Shown here: in pieces, positions 17,327-25,411 of the stretch
How positions within the stretch are numbered: the first letter of the stretch is position 1
Layout: each line of letters opens with the position of its first letter
Assembly: GCF_000721235.1 (NCBI RefSeq)
Contig: NZ_JOFH01000036.1
Location: forward strand, 1 to 59,261
Direction: 5' to 3'
Source: Streptomyces olivaceus
GTDB lineage: Bacteria > Actinomycetota > Actinomycetes > Streptomycetales > Streptomycetaceae
Length of the DNA stretch: 59,261 bases
The notes under the pieces: model-generated
Databases searched by the model: none
Told to the model about the DNA's origin: nothing
The model's input: the letters and a program-made list of their open reading frames with translations, nothing else
Position numbers and translations under genes: made by a program

Positions 17327-19081
17327 TCAGCCATGAGCTTCCTCGGGCAGGATCCGCTTGGCGAGGGCGGGTTCTTCTGCTTCCTCGTGGGCTGTCCGGG
17401 AAGCCCGGGCGAGTACGCCGGCCCGCTCCAGGTGGGCCCGCGCAGCCCGGACGGCCTCCGGTGTCGTGGCGTACTCGCCCTCCCCGAGCCGCAGCAGTGC
17501 CAGTACCCCGATCGCGGCCAGGGGCCGGCGGTGAGCGGGGCGGATGCCGGAGGCGGTCACGACGATGCCGCGCCGGTTCAGCTTCTCCACCGCGTCCTTC
17601 AACGCCAGTGCACCGGTGGCGTCGACGGTCGTCACCCTCGACATGCGCAGGATGACGACCCGGACGTCGGCGGCGGCTGCGAGTTCCGGCAGGAGCTGGT
17701 GGGCGGCCGCGAAGAACAGCGGCCCGTCGAGGCGGTAGGCCACGATGTGTTCGGCCAGCAGCGTGTGTTCCTCGGCACTGTGCTCACCCCGGTCCAGAGG
17801 CACCTCGTCCAGGCGGGCCTGCCGGGCCACTGCCCGAAGGGCCAGCACACCCGCTACCGCGAGGCCGATGACCACCGCGTAGACGAGGTCCAGCGCCAGG
17901 GTGGTCACGGCGGTGAGGACCAGCACCAGCGCATCGGAGCGAGTGGCCCCGGCCATGGCACGGAGCGATCCGACCTCGACCATGCGGACGGCCGTGGCCA
18001 GGAGGACGCCCGCGAGCGCGGCCAGCGGAATCCTGGACACGAGGGGGGCGAGGGTGAAGACGATGCCGGCCAGCACGGCGGCGTGGACGAGGGAGGCCAG
18101 CCGGGAGCTTGCGCCCGTCCGCACGTTGACGGCGGTACGGGCGATCGCCCCGGTCGCGGGCACACCACCGAACACGGGAGCGGCGATGTTCGCCAGTCCC
18201 TGTCCGAACAGCTCCCGATCGGGATCGTGTCTTTGACCGGCCGTCATTCCGTCGGCGACCGAGGCCGACAGCAGGGACTCCAGGGCGGCCAGCGCCGCCA
18301 CGGCAACAGCCGGAGCGAGCAATGAGCCGAGCACGGCAGGGTCGAGGAAGGCCAGTGAGGGCGCGGGCAGCCCGGCCGGAAGGTCGCCGATCGGCGGAAC
18401 CGCGTCCAGACCGGCGAGTTGCACAAGCACGGTGGCCCCGGCCACGGCGAGGATCGAGAAGGGCACCATGGGCCACCGGCGGGCTCCGAGCAGCATGACG
18501 GCGGCGACCGCCAGGGCGAGCCCGGCCGCGGTCCAGTTCGGGTGCTGCGCGAAATCCGACAGGGCGCGCCAAGCGACCACCAGCACTCGTTCGCCCTCGG
18601 GCTTGTCCACGCCCAGCGCGTTGGGAATCTGCTGCAGGGCGATCACACAGGCGATACCGAGTGTGAAGCCCTCGACCACGGGCGCGGGTACGTACCGCAT
18701 GTACTTTCCGGCCCGCAGGACAGCGAGGACCACGAGCATCAAGCCCGCCATCAGCCCGACCATGAGCACGCCTGACGGGCCGTGCTCGGCGACGATCGGC
18801 ACCAGTACCACCGTCATCGCACCCGTCGGACCGGAGACCTGGAGGTCGGATCCCCCGAACACCGCGGCCAGCGCTCCCGCGACCACGGCGGTCGCCAGCC
18901 CCGCTTCGGCGCCGAGACCGGACGAGACGCCGAATCCCAGCGCGAGCGGCAGCGCGACGACAGCCACCGTCAGCCCGGCCAGCAGATCCCGGCGCGGATT
19001 GCGGCGCATGTGCGCCACATCCCTCCGCCCCGGCAGCAGCCCGGTGAGGCGGTCACCCAGCGAACCGATCGCCGTTCGCAT
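17327..19081 (-). CDS. SulP-family inorganic anion transporter with STAS domain
   Basis: The 584-residue inner-membrane transporter is of the SLC26/SulP family (sulfate, bicarbonate or other anions). An N-terminal membrane domain with about ten or more segments (RRDLLAGLTVAVVALPLALG; GGSDLQVSGPTGAMTVVL, the family signature loop) is followed by a cytoplasmic STAS domain at about 420-530 (DGPLFFAAAHQLLPEL, RMSRVTTVDATGALALKD). The C-terminal tail is longer than usual. The start follows AGGGAGGGGG. It is transcribed divergently from the ArsR gene at 19460 across a region with two inverted repeats, so ArsR control is likely. The substrate cannot be told from sequence; sulfate or bicarbonate are the usual ones. 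Confidence 0.9.
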   Translation of the reverse strand: MRTAIGSLGDRLTGLLPGRRDVAHMRRNPRRDLLAGLTVAVVALPLALGFGVSSGLGAEAGLATAVVAGALAAVFGGSDLQVSGPTGAMTVVLVPIVAEHGPSGVLMVGLMAGLMLVVLAVLRAGKYMRYVPAPVVEGFTLGIACVIALQQIPNALGVDKPEGERVLVVAWRALSDFAQHPNWTAAGLALAVAAVMLLGARRWPMVPFSILAVAGATVLVQLAGLDAVPPIGDLPAGLPAPSLAFLDPAVLGSLLAPAVAVAALAALESLLSASVADGMTAGQRHDPDRELFGQGLANIAAPVFGGVPATGAIARTAVNVRTGASSRLASLVHAAVLAGIVFTLAPLVSRIPLAALAGVLLATAVRMVEVGSLRAMAGATRSDALVLVLTAVTTLALDLVYAVVIGLAVAGVLALRAVARQARLDEVPLDRGEHSAEEHTLLAEHIVAYRLDGPLFFAAAHQLLPELAAAADVRVVILRMSRVTTVDATGALALKDAVEKLNRRGIVVTASGIRPAHRRPLAAIGVLALLRLGEGEYATTPEAVRAARAHLERAGVLARASRTAHEEAEEPALAKRILPEEAHG

Positions 19082-19200
19082 CACGCTGCACCCCCTCCCT
19101 GTCCCGAAACCGCCCGGCAGCCCGGAGGTGTTGGCCCCTGCCTCAGCGGCACAGGCCCCCGCACTCGCCTGCCGAGAGCAGGTACGTAAGCATCTAATGA

Positions 19201-19218
19201 ATTGCAAAGTTTCGCAAT
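19201..19218. promoter_or_regulatory. Inverted repeat in the sulP promoter region
   Basis: ATTGC (19201-19205) and GCAAT (19214-19218) face each other across eight bases, in an AT-rich patch about 120 bases upstream of sulP. On the minus strand TTGCGA overlaps this element and could be a -35 sequence. It resembles the ArsR site at 19317-19332 in its TTG...CAA ends. Confidence 0.4.
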
Positions 19219-19311
19219 CCTGCACCTGAGAGGTGTTCGGGGCCGGCGGGTCCGACTCCCGGGACGTCAGGGTGTGGGATGTCCCGGTGCCGGGGTGTGC
19301 GGCCGCCTCGA

Positions 19312-19341
19312 TTGACTTGAAGAGTTCTTCAATCAGATAAT
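19312..19341 (+). promoter_or_regulatory. Sigma-70-type promoter with embedded ArsR operator
   Basis: TTGACT (19312-19317) and GATAAT (19336-19341) are separated by 18 bases. Inside lies a perfect 7-base inverted repeat, TTGAAGA-GT-TCTTCAA (19317-19332). The size, AT content and position fit an ArsR/SmtB site that blocks the promoter of the ArsR-DUF6126 pair. The region 19082-19459 otherwise holds no gene. Confidence 0.65.
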
Positions 19342-19459
19342 TGCCTCGACTCGCAAGGTGTCTCGTTGTGGAGGAGGCCGACGTGGACGACGCGGTACGC
19401 GTGGCCCGGGGACATGGGTCCGCCACCCCGGCCGTGGAAGTGGACGAGAGGTGAACCGG

Positions 19460-19798
19460 GTGCCTGTCCCCCTGTACGAGGCGAAGGCCGACTTCTTCAA
19501 GATGCTCGGGCACCCGGTGCGCATCCGGGTCCTGGAACTGCTGCAGGACGGGCCGCGGCCGGTGCGCGAACTGCTCGCGGACATCGGGGTCGAGCCGTCG
19601 AACCTGTCGCAGCAGCTCGCGGTGTTGCGCCGCTCCGGCCTCGTCCGTGCGACCCGTACCGGCTCCACCGTCGTGTACGAACTGGCCGGCGGAGACGTGG
19701 CCGACCTGCTTGCGGCCGCCAGGCGGATCCTGTCCGTCCTGATCACGGGACAGCAGCAGCTGCTCGAAGAGCTGCAGACCACCGCGCCGGGGCCATGA
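19460..19798 (+). CDS. ArsR-family regulator (sulP-associated, paralogue 2)
   Basis: The 112-residue winged-helix repressor begins PVPLYEAKADFFKMLGHPVR, continues with SNLSQQLAVLRRSGLVRATR and has the wing GSTVVYEL. The GTG at 19460 was chosen because the alignment with the 16333 paralogue then begins at the same point and GAGAGG lies at good spacing; GTG 19451 is possible. It has no cysteine and so no classical metal site. The gene is divergent from sulP, with its own promoter and palindrome upstream, and is followed closely by the DUF6126 gene. Likely role: autoregulated repressor of both the transporter and its own operon. Confidence 0.88.
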   Translation: MPVPLYEAKADFFKMLGHPVRIRVLELLQDGPRPVRELLADIGVEPSNLSQQLAVLRRSGLVRATRTGSTVVYELAGGDVADLLAAARRILSVLITGQQQLLEELQTTAPGP

Positions 19799-19848
19799 GC
19801 GCCCGCACGACGGCGCCGGTGGAGGCCGGCATACAGGAGGACGCCCCG

Positions 19849-20049
19849 ATGAGCCACGAGACCAGCGCCGCACAGCCCGGCAGGCCGGCGGAGAAGAAGA
19901 ACAGGAAGGCCAGGAAGGACAGGAAGGACGAGGAGGGATGGTTCGAACGGGGCGTCGCCCTCCGGGCCGGTTTCTACATCTTCGGTACGCACCTGTTCGC
20001 CGGTTTCATCTGGCTGCTCTTCTACCTGGGCGAGCACGCGCACAAGTGA
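19849..20049 (+). CDS. DUF6126-type small membrane protein
   Basis: The 66-residue protein has a long charged N-terminal part rich in Lys, Arg, Asp and Glu (KKNRKARKDRKDEE). A single C-terminal membrane segment follows (LRAGFYIFGTHLFAGFIWLL) and the end is FYLGEHAHK. This THLFAGF-LLFYLG pattern is the DUF6126 signature as I know it; the function is unknown. The ATG at 19849 was chosen because AGGAGG lies just upstream; an ATG at 19795 overlapping the ArsR stop would add 18 residues. It forms an operon with the ArsR gene. Confidence 0.72.
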   Translation: MSHETSAAQPGRPAEKKNRKARKDRKDEEGWFERGVALRAGFYIFGTHLFAGFIWLLFYLGEHAHK

Positions 20050-20292
20050 GGATGCCCGGGTCGCCCGGGTGATCGCGGAGCGGTCCCGCCGCGGCGGTGA
20101 GGCGTTACGCCGACCGGCGGCCCACGAACGGCACACTTCCGCCCGCCGAGTGAGAGTGTGGCGAGAGGCCGGTTCGGCCGGCGGGTCCGGCCCTCTGCGG
20201 GTACGCGGTCCGGGACGGCACAGGCAGACGCGACGGACCCGGTCCGGGTATCGCGCGGCACCTGGGCGGACAGCGGAAGTGAGGCGGGCGCG

Positions 20293-21660
20293 ATGGCGGT
20301 GGACCGGCAGAGCCCACCCGACGACGACTCGACCGGACACGGGCCCGACGAGCCCTACACCTCGCTGCTCGACCTGCCTCTCAGCTCGGACCTGAACCGG
20401 ATCGGCGAGCAACTGCACGCTCTGGCCCGTGCCCAGAGCACGCTGCAGGAGCTGCTCCAAGCGGTGATGAGCATCACCGGCGAACTGGAGCTGCCCACAG
20501 TGCTGCGCCGCATCGTCCGTACGGCGATGGACCTGGTGGGAGCCCGCTACGGCGCCATGGGAGTACTCGACCAGGAAGGCCGGCTCCTGGAGGAATTCAT
20601 TCCCCTTGGACTCACCTCCAAGGAACTCGCCGGACTGGAGGGGGTGGAGCTGCCCAGAGGCAGAGGTCTGCTGGGACATCTGATCCACCATCCCGAACCG
20701 CTGCGGGTCAAGGACATCTCGCGCCACCAGGAGTCGGCGGGCTTCCCGCCCGGGCACCCGCCCATGCGCACCCTGCTCGGCGTCGCCATCAGCGTACGGG
20801 GACGGGTCTACGGCAACCTCTATCTCTCCGAACGCAAGGACGGGCAGCCCTTCGACCGCCACGACGAAGGCGTGATCCGCGCCCTCGCCGGTACCGCCGG
20901 CGTGGCGATCGAGAACGCCCGCCTCTACCAGCAGGTCCGCAACAGCAGCGAGCAGTTCCAACGGCTGCTCCTGCCCCGCCTGCCCGACCTGCGGCCTTTC
21001 ACCGCCGGCGCGGCCTACCGACCGGCAAGCGCCCCGGCCGCCGTGGGCGGTGACTGGTACGACGCCATGGTGCTGCCCGGCGGTGCGTGCGCAGCGGTGA
21101 TCGGCGACGTCGTGGGGCACGACCTGCGGGCCGCCGCCGACATGTCGCAGATCCGCAACATGCTGCGGGCCCTCTACTTCGACCGACACGCTCCGCCCGG
21201 CGTCTCCCTCGCCCGGCTCGACCGCATCATGAACGCCGCCCTGGACGAGGCGCCCATCGCCACCGCCCTGCTTGCCCGACTGGAGCCCGTCGATCAAGCC
21301 TGGCGGTTGCGCTGGTCCAGCGCCGGGCACCCGCCCCCGCTCGTGCTCCTGCCCGACGGACGGGTCCGCTACCTGGACCACGAACCCGGAATCCCGCTCG
21401 GAGTGGCCCCCGACCTCCACCGGCCCGACCACTGCGACGTGCTTCCCACGGACAGCACCGTCGTCCTGTTCACCGACGGCCTGGTGGAGATCCCCGGCCA
21501 GCCACTGGACCGGGGGCTGGACTCCCTGGCCGTCACCGTTTCGCGGTTCGCCGGGCTGTCACCCGACGAACTCTGCCGGGCCCTGATCACACACCGCCCG
21601 GGCGACGGCCACGACGACAAGGCCGTCATCGCCCTGCGCACTCCGCGCCTGACCGACTAG
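20293..21660 (+). CDS. GAF-SpoIIE protein serine phosphatase
   Basis: The 455-residue cytoplasmic PP2C-type phosphatase has an N-terminal helical linker (about 25-60), a GAF domain (about 65-215; VGARYGAMGVLDQEGRLLEE, GVAISVRGRVYGNLYLS) and a SpoIIE domain (about 230-450; VGGDWYDAMVL, IGDVVGHDL, SSAGHPPPLVL, FTDGLVEIPG, GHDDKAVIAL). All family motifs are intact. The GAF-plus-SpoIIE layout resembles redox- or ligand-sensing RsbU-like regulators of Streptomyces. ATG 20293 has GAGG seven bases upstream; an in-frame start at 20158 would add a low-complexity basic stretch. It stands alone, convergent with the discoidin protein gene. Confidence 0.88.
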   Translation: MAVDRQSPPDDDSTGHGPDEPYTSLLDLPLSSDLNRIGEQLHALARAQSTLQELLQAVMSITGELELPTVLRRIVRTAMDLVGARYGAMGVLDQEGRLLEEFIPLGLTSKELAGLEGVELPRGRGLLGHLIHHPEPLRVKDISRHQESAGFPPGHPPMRTLLGVAISVRGRVYGNLYLSERKDGQPFDRHDEGVIRALAGTAGVAIENARLYQQVRNSSEQFQRLLLPRLPDLRPFTAGAAYRPASAPAAVGGDWYDAMVLPGGACAAVIGDVVGHDLRAAADMSQIRNMLRALYFDRHAPPGVSLARLDRIMNAALDEAPIATALLARLEPVDQAWRLRWSSAGHPPPLVLLPDGRVRYLDHEPGIPLGVAPDLHRPDHCDVLPTDSTVVLFTDGLVEIPGQPLDRGLDSLAVTVSRFAGLSPDELCRALITHRPGDGHDDKAVIALRTPRLTD

Positions 21661-22013
21661 CCACACCTGACCCGGCCCCATGCACCACGCCGCCACTCCG
21701 GTCGGCGTTGTCGCGTACGGCTGACGCGTGGCCGCCGGGGCGGTCGGTGACCGACGGGCCGAGGCCCTCGGCCGGGCCGCCAGGTCCGCCCGCAGGTCCG
21801 CCTCCAGGTCCGAGCCGTTCGCGGCCGGGTGGTGGAGACGACGGGACACGCCGCTGCCCCGGCCGCCGAGGGTGAACACGGCCGGCACGCACCCGGCGAG
21901 CAGGGCCACGCTCGGCTCCCCGACGACGTCGCAGGCGTGCCGGACGCCGCTGTCCTCGGGCAGGACCACCTCGGCGACCGCGCGGACCGGCATCAGGACG
22001 ACCGGCAGCGGCG
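21661..22013. other. Convergent intergenic region
   Basis: About 350 bases lie between the stops of the SpoIIE phosphatase and the discoidin-domain protein. A minus-strand frame is open through part of it but has no recognisable product or ribosome-binding site. The only structure noted is the GC-rich hairpin at 21757-21773. Confidence 0.5.
21757..21773. terminator. Possible bidirectional terminator hairpin
   Basis: GGCCGAG and CTCGGCC form a 7-base stem with a 3-base loop between two convergent genes. No T-tract follows, as is common in Streptomyces. Confidence 0.35.
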
Positions 22014-25000
22014 TCAGCGGACGGAGAAACGGACGACCCCCGCCCCCTCCGGCGGCGTCCCGTGCACCGCCAGGGCGACATAGCGCGGGGAACCCGAGTG
22101 GGTGAGGCGGCGGACGCGGCCCTTGCCGGTCAGGGCGCCCGCGCGCTGGTACCGGATGCCGTCCCGGCTGAACTCCACGTGCGCGGCGGGGGCGTCCGGG
22201 TGCGTCCACTCGGCCTCCACCTCCTCGACGGTGCGCCGGGCGCCGAGGTCCACCACCATGCGGCCGTCGCGGCCGGGCTGCCACGCGGTGTCCCGGCTGC
22301 CGTCCACGGCGTTCTCCGGGCTGGTCATCCCGGACGGCAGCGGAGAGGTGGGGAAGGTGACGCGGTCCAGGGCGAGATCGTCGTGCGGGTAGGCGGCCGC
22401 GCCGTCCAGCGTGACGTGGGTCTCCCGGCCCGCGCGCACCGTCGCCTCGGTGCGGTGGCCCTGCGCCTCGATCCGTACTCGGCAGGCCGGGCCCGTCAGG
22501 TGCAGGTGTGCCCCGTCGGTCACCCGGATCCGCAGACCCGGCGGGAGCGTCGCGGGGGAGAGCGGCGTGAGGGTGAACCGCGGGGGGAGGACGCGGGCCG
22601 AGGCGGCGTCCAGGTGTGCCGTGTAGGCCGAGGCGTCCGCCGTGGTCGTCTGCTCGCCTTCGTAGACCGGCAGGTGTGCCGCTGCGCGCGGCACGGTCAC
22701 CTTGGTGGTGACCCTGGCCGCCGAAAGGTTGAACAGGCTCAGGTAGCCGTCCGTGAGCGCCGCGCCGATCCGGTCGTCCTCGGCCGCGGGAGCCGGACGG
22801 GACGCCAGCGCGCGCAACTCGGCGGGGGAGACGCCGCAGTGGCCCTCGACGACCAGCGGTTCCTCCGCTCCGTCCGCCGCCAGGACGATCGTGTCGCCGT
22901 ACACCGCGAGCGGGCGGGTGCCGCCGCGCACGACCAGTCCGGCGCGGCCGTCGACGTCCAGCCAGCCGCCCGTGCTGCTCACTGCCGGAGCGGGGCCGGT
23001 CACCAGGTCGTCCCAGCTCTCGCCGTCCGCCGAACCCTGTACGCGGTAGCGGCGTCCGGCCGCCTCCTCCCAGCGCAGCGTCACCCGGTCGACCGGCTTC
23101 GCCGCGCCCAGATCCACCGCCCACCAGCTGTCCGCCCGCCCGCGCTCCTCCTTTGACACGGCCCAGCGGGTCGTCCCGTCGCCGTCCACCGCGAGGCCGG
23201 GCTCCCTGCCCGGCGTGTGCGAGGACGCCGTCGCCGAGCCGCCGCGCGCCGCGTCGGCTCCGCCGGCTCCGTCTCGCGCCTCGACGGCGAAGAGCGAGTA
23301 GCCGTACTCCGCGTCCGGCCACACTCCCAGCATGCGCAGGTGACGCACGGTCACCCGCGGGAAGGTCAGCTCGTCCGTGCGGCCGGTGGACGGCGACTCG
23401 GCGGCGTCCCGGGCGCGGACCGTCGCCGTGCCCTCCGCGAACCGGTACGTGCGGCTGCCGGTCAGGCCCGCCACCCCGGGCATGGTGAGGTTGTGCACCT
23501 CAAGGCGCGGACCGTCGCCGGCGACCCGGGAGTCGGCGGCGTGGACCACCGCACCCGAGGGGAGCGTCACGAAGCCGGCGAACCCCGTGGAGCCGTCGCC
23601 ACCGTCGAGCCGCAGCAGAGTCGCGCTGCCGTCGAAGCCGTCCCGCAGCGACGTGTGCACACGTACCGTCCGGCCGGTGAGCTTCGCGGCGGTCGACGGC
23701 AGGAACATCGGCGTGCCGCCGCCGAGCTTGAACAGCCAGTCGTCGTGGCCCGGTTGCCAGGCGAACTTCACGTAGCCCGGCTTGGACACCGCCCCCGCCC
23801 AGCCCGCGGGCGACTGGTGGGAGACGAGCCCGGGACCGGCACCGAAGTCGGTGACCCCGGAGGCGTGAGCGAACAGCTCCGCGCCGGTCAGCGGTGTCAC
23901 CGGGGTGCCGGCGCCCGGCCACACGTGCAGCAGGTAGCTGATGGCCAGTTCGGCGCGCGCCTCCGGCTCGTACTTGGGTTCGCCCGAGAACTTCGCGAGC
24001 CGGTACTCCGGCGGATACTTCTGATACGCCTCGAGGCGGGCGGCCAGTTCCAGCTCGGCGCGGGCCGCGGCCCGGTCACCGGCCACCCGGGAGAGGAAGG
24101 CCAGCGGGATCACGTCCCTGCCGTAGAGGTGCTCCCGGTCGTCGACCATCGGCATCAGCGGCTCGCCCGCGTCGGACATCACCCCCAGCAGCGTCCGCCA
24201 CAGCGGTCCCGCGTTCGGCTGCGCCGTCAGCACCTCGGGCAGCGGTCGCCCCGCCGCCAGGAAGTGTGCCGCGTTGCGGCCCGAGGTGCGCCACAGCTCC
24301 TCCTGGTAGTGCGGGCCGAACGAGCCGTGGTTCTCCACGATGAAGGTGTCGTACGTGTTGTGCGCGGTGTTGCGGGACACCGGAACCCCGTCCACCCGCG
24401 CCGGGTTGGCCAGGTCGGCGGGCGGCAGCCCCGCCTCGTTGCGCGACCAGGTTCCGTACCCGGCGGCCCAGTCGGCGTGCCGCCGGTCGTCCGGCGCCCA
24501 GGCCAGCGCGGGGGCCAGGGTCTGCGCGTACAGGCCCATCTCCTCCAGCTTGGTGTCGCCGACGTACCCGCCCTTGAGGCCGTTGGGCGTCCAGTCGCCC
24601 GAGTCGGGATCGTCGCCCGTGCCCAGGGAGTGGGTGTAGGCCGCCTGTTCGCGGGTGATGGTGTCGACCGCGGTACGCGTGGCGTCGTCCAACTCGTCCC
24701 AGAGGAGGCGCGCGGCGAGGATGAAGTACGACTGGAAGGTGGTGTCGAAGAACAGCTTGCGGCCCCACTGGGAACCGCCGGTCAGCCGGTTGGACGCGGC
24801 GTAGTGGCGCAGGGTCGCCAGGGTCCGGGAGCGGAGCGTGGCGCGGTCGATGCCCGCCTCGTCCGCGTCGAAGTCGCCGTGGGTCAGCAGGACGGCGTGG
24901 CCGAGGACGACGGCGAAGCCGAAGTCCTTGTCGGTGTAGATGCCCTTGGCCTCGTCCCACTGGCTCTCCGACCAGCGGGTGTGTCGCAGGAGCACGCGGT

Positions 25001-25187
25001 GGTACGTCGCCGCAACCCCGTCCGCGGCCCGGGGAGCGGCAGGGACGGCTGCCGTGGCCGTGGTGAGCCCGGCCGCCGACGGGAGGACGGCCGCGGTGCC
25101 GGTCGCGCCGATGAGCTGCAACAGCCGGCGGCGGCCCAGCCGGAGGGCGGCCGGTGACGGGAGGAACGGGAGGGACGGGGACCCCAC
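22014..25187 (-). CDS. Tat-exported discoidin-domain protein, putative polysaccharide-active enzyme
   Basis: This 1057-residue extracellular protein starts at GTG 25187 after AAGGAGGACC. The signal peptide has a twin-arginine motif (GRRRLLQLIG) and a hydrophobic core ending near TTATAAVPAAP. Residues about 60-430 look like an all-helical toroid-type domain, with conserved-looking stretches such as HNTYDTFIVENHGSFGPHYQ. A beta-rich middle follows, then two F5/8 type C (discoidin) domains near 640-760 (TRWAVSKEERGRADSWWAVD) and 930-1057 (DTAWQPGRDGRMVVDLGA). The toroid-plus-beta layout recalls secreted polysaccharide lyases, and discoidin domains often bind glycans. No catalytic family can be assigned. 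A LacI-type palindrome near the start suggests carbohydrate control. Confidence 0.75.
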   Translation of the reverse strand: MGSPSLPFLPSPAALRLGRRRLLQLIGATGTAAVLPSAAGLTTATAAVPAAPRAADGVAATYHRVLLRHTRWSESQWDEAKGIYTDKDFGFAVVLGHAVLLTHGDFDADEAGIDRATLRSRTLATLRHYAASNRLTGGSQWGRKLFFDTTFQSYFILAARLLWDELDDATRTAVDTITREQAAYTHSLGTGDDPDSGDWTPNGLKGGYVGDTKLEEMGLYAQTLAPALAWAPDDRRHADWAAGYGTWSRNEAGLPPADLANPARVDGVPVSRNTAHNTYDTFIVENHGSFGPHYQEELWRTSGRNAAHFLAAGRPLPEVLTAQPNAGPLWRTLLGVMSDAGEPLMPMVDDREHLYGRDVIPLAFLSRVAGDRAAARAELELAARLEAYQKYPPEYRLAKFSGEPKYEPEARAELAISYLLHVWPGAGTPVTPLTGAELFAHASGVTDFGAGPGLVSHQSPAGWAGAVSKPGYVKFAWQPGHDDWLFKLGGGTPMFLPSTAAKLTGRTVRVHTSLRDGFDGSATLLRLDGGDGSTGFAGFVTLPSGAVVHAADSRVAGDGPRLEVHNLTMPGVAGLTGSRTYRFAEGTATVRARDAAESPSTGRTDELTFPRVTVRHLRMLGVWPDAEYGYSLFAVEARDGAGGADAARGGSATASSHTPGREPGLAVDGDGTTRWAVSKEERGRADSWWAVDLGAAKPVDRVTLRWEEAAGRRYRVQGSADGESWDDLVTGPAPAVSSTGGWLDVDGRAGLVVRGGTRPLAVYGDTIVLAADGAEEPLVVEGHCGVSPAELRALASRPAPAAEDDRIGAALTDGYLSLFNLSAARVTTKVTVPRAAAHLPVYEGEQTTTADASAYTAHLDAASARVLPPRFTLTPLSPATLPPGLRIRVTDGAHLHLTGPACRVRIEAQGHRTEATVRAGRETHVTLDGAAAYPHDDLALDRVTFPTSPLPSGMTSPENAVDGSRDTAWQPGRDGRMVVDLGARRTVEEVEAEWTHPDAPAAHVEFSRDGIRYQRAGALTGKGRVRRLTHSGSPRYVALAVHGTPPEGAGVVRFSVR

Positions 25188-25207
25188 GGTGGTCCTCCTT
25201 CGGATGA

Positions 25208-25219
25208 GACAACGTTGTC
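25208..25219. promoter_or_regulatory. LacI-family operator palindrome
   Basis: GACAACGTTGTC is a perfect 12-base palindrome of the kind bound by LacI/GalR regulators of sugar-use genes in Streptomyces. It lies 20 bases before the GTG start of the discoidin-domain protein. No LacI-type gene is in the window, so the regulator must act from elsewhere. Confidence 0.7.
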
Positions 25220-25380
25220 AGCGCGCGGTCATTCTTGGATCCTCCGGCGAACCCTGTCAATGAGGGTGCACGAGGCACTACCGGGTGCGGTCGCGCCGTC
25301 ACCCGTGGCACGGCTCGTGACGGACGGTTGGTCGGCGCCCTCCCGGAACTCGTTGACATTCGCTCTCGCCTGCCTTCATG

Positions 25381-25404
25381 ATTCCACTAATCAAGTAGTG
25401 GAAT
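25381..25404. promoter_or_regulatory. Inverted-repeat operator of the GntR/ABC operon
   Basis: ATTCCACTA and TAGTGGAAT form perfect 9-base arms around ATCAAG. The site ends eight bases before the GntR start at 25412, so a bound repressor would block transcription. YtrA-type GntR proteins normally repress their own ABC operon through such a site. Confidence 0.65.
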
Positions 25405-25411
25405 GGTGGTG

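Noticed and set aside
21728..22105. Open frames in the convergent gap after the GAF-SpoIIE gene
   Set aside because: They run into the discoidin gene on the opposite strand and are low-complexity, without start signals.
23217..25157. A 646-codon plus-strand frame
   Set aside because: Shadow of the discoidin-domain protein; no ribosome-binding site and no family motif.
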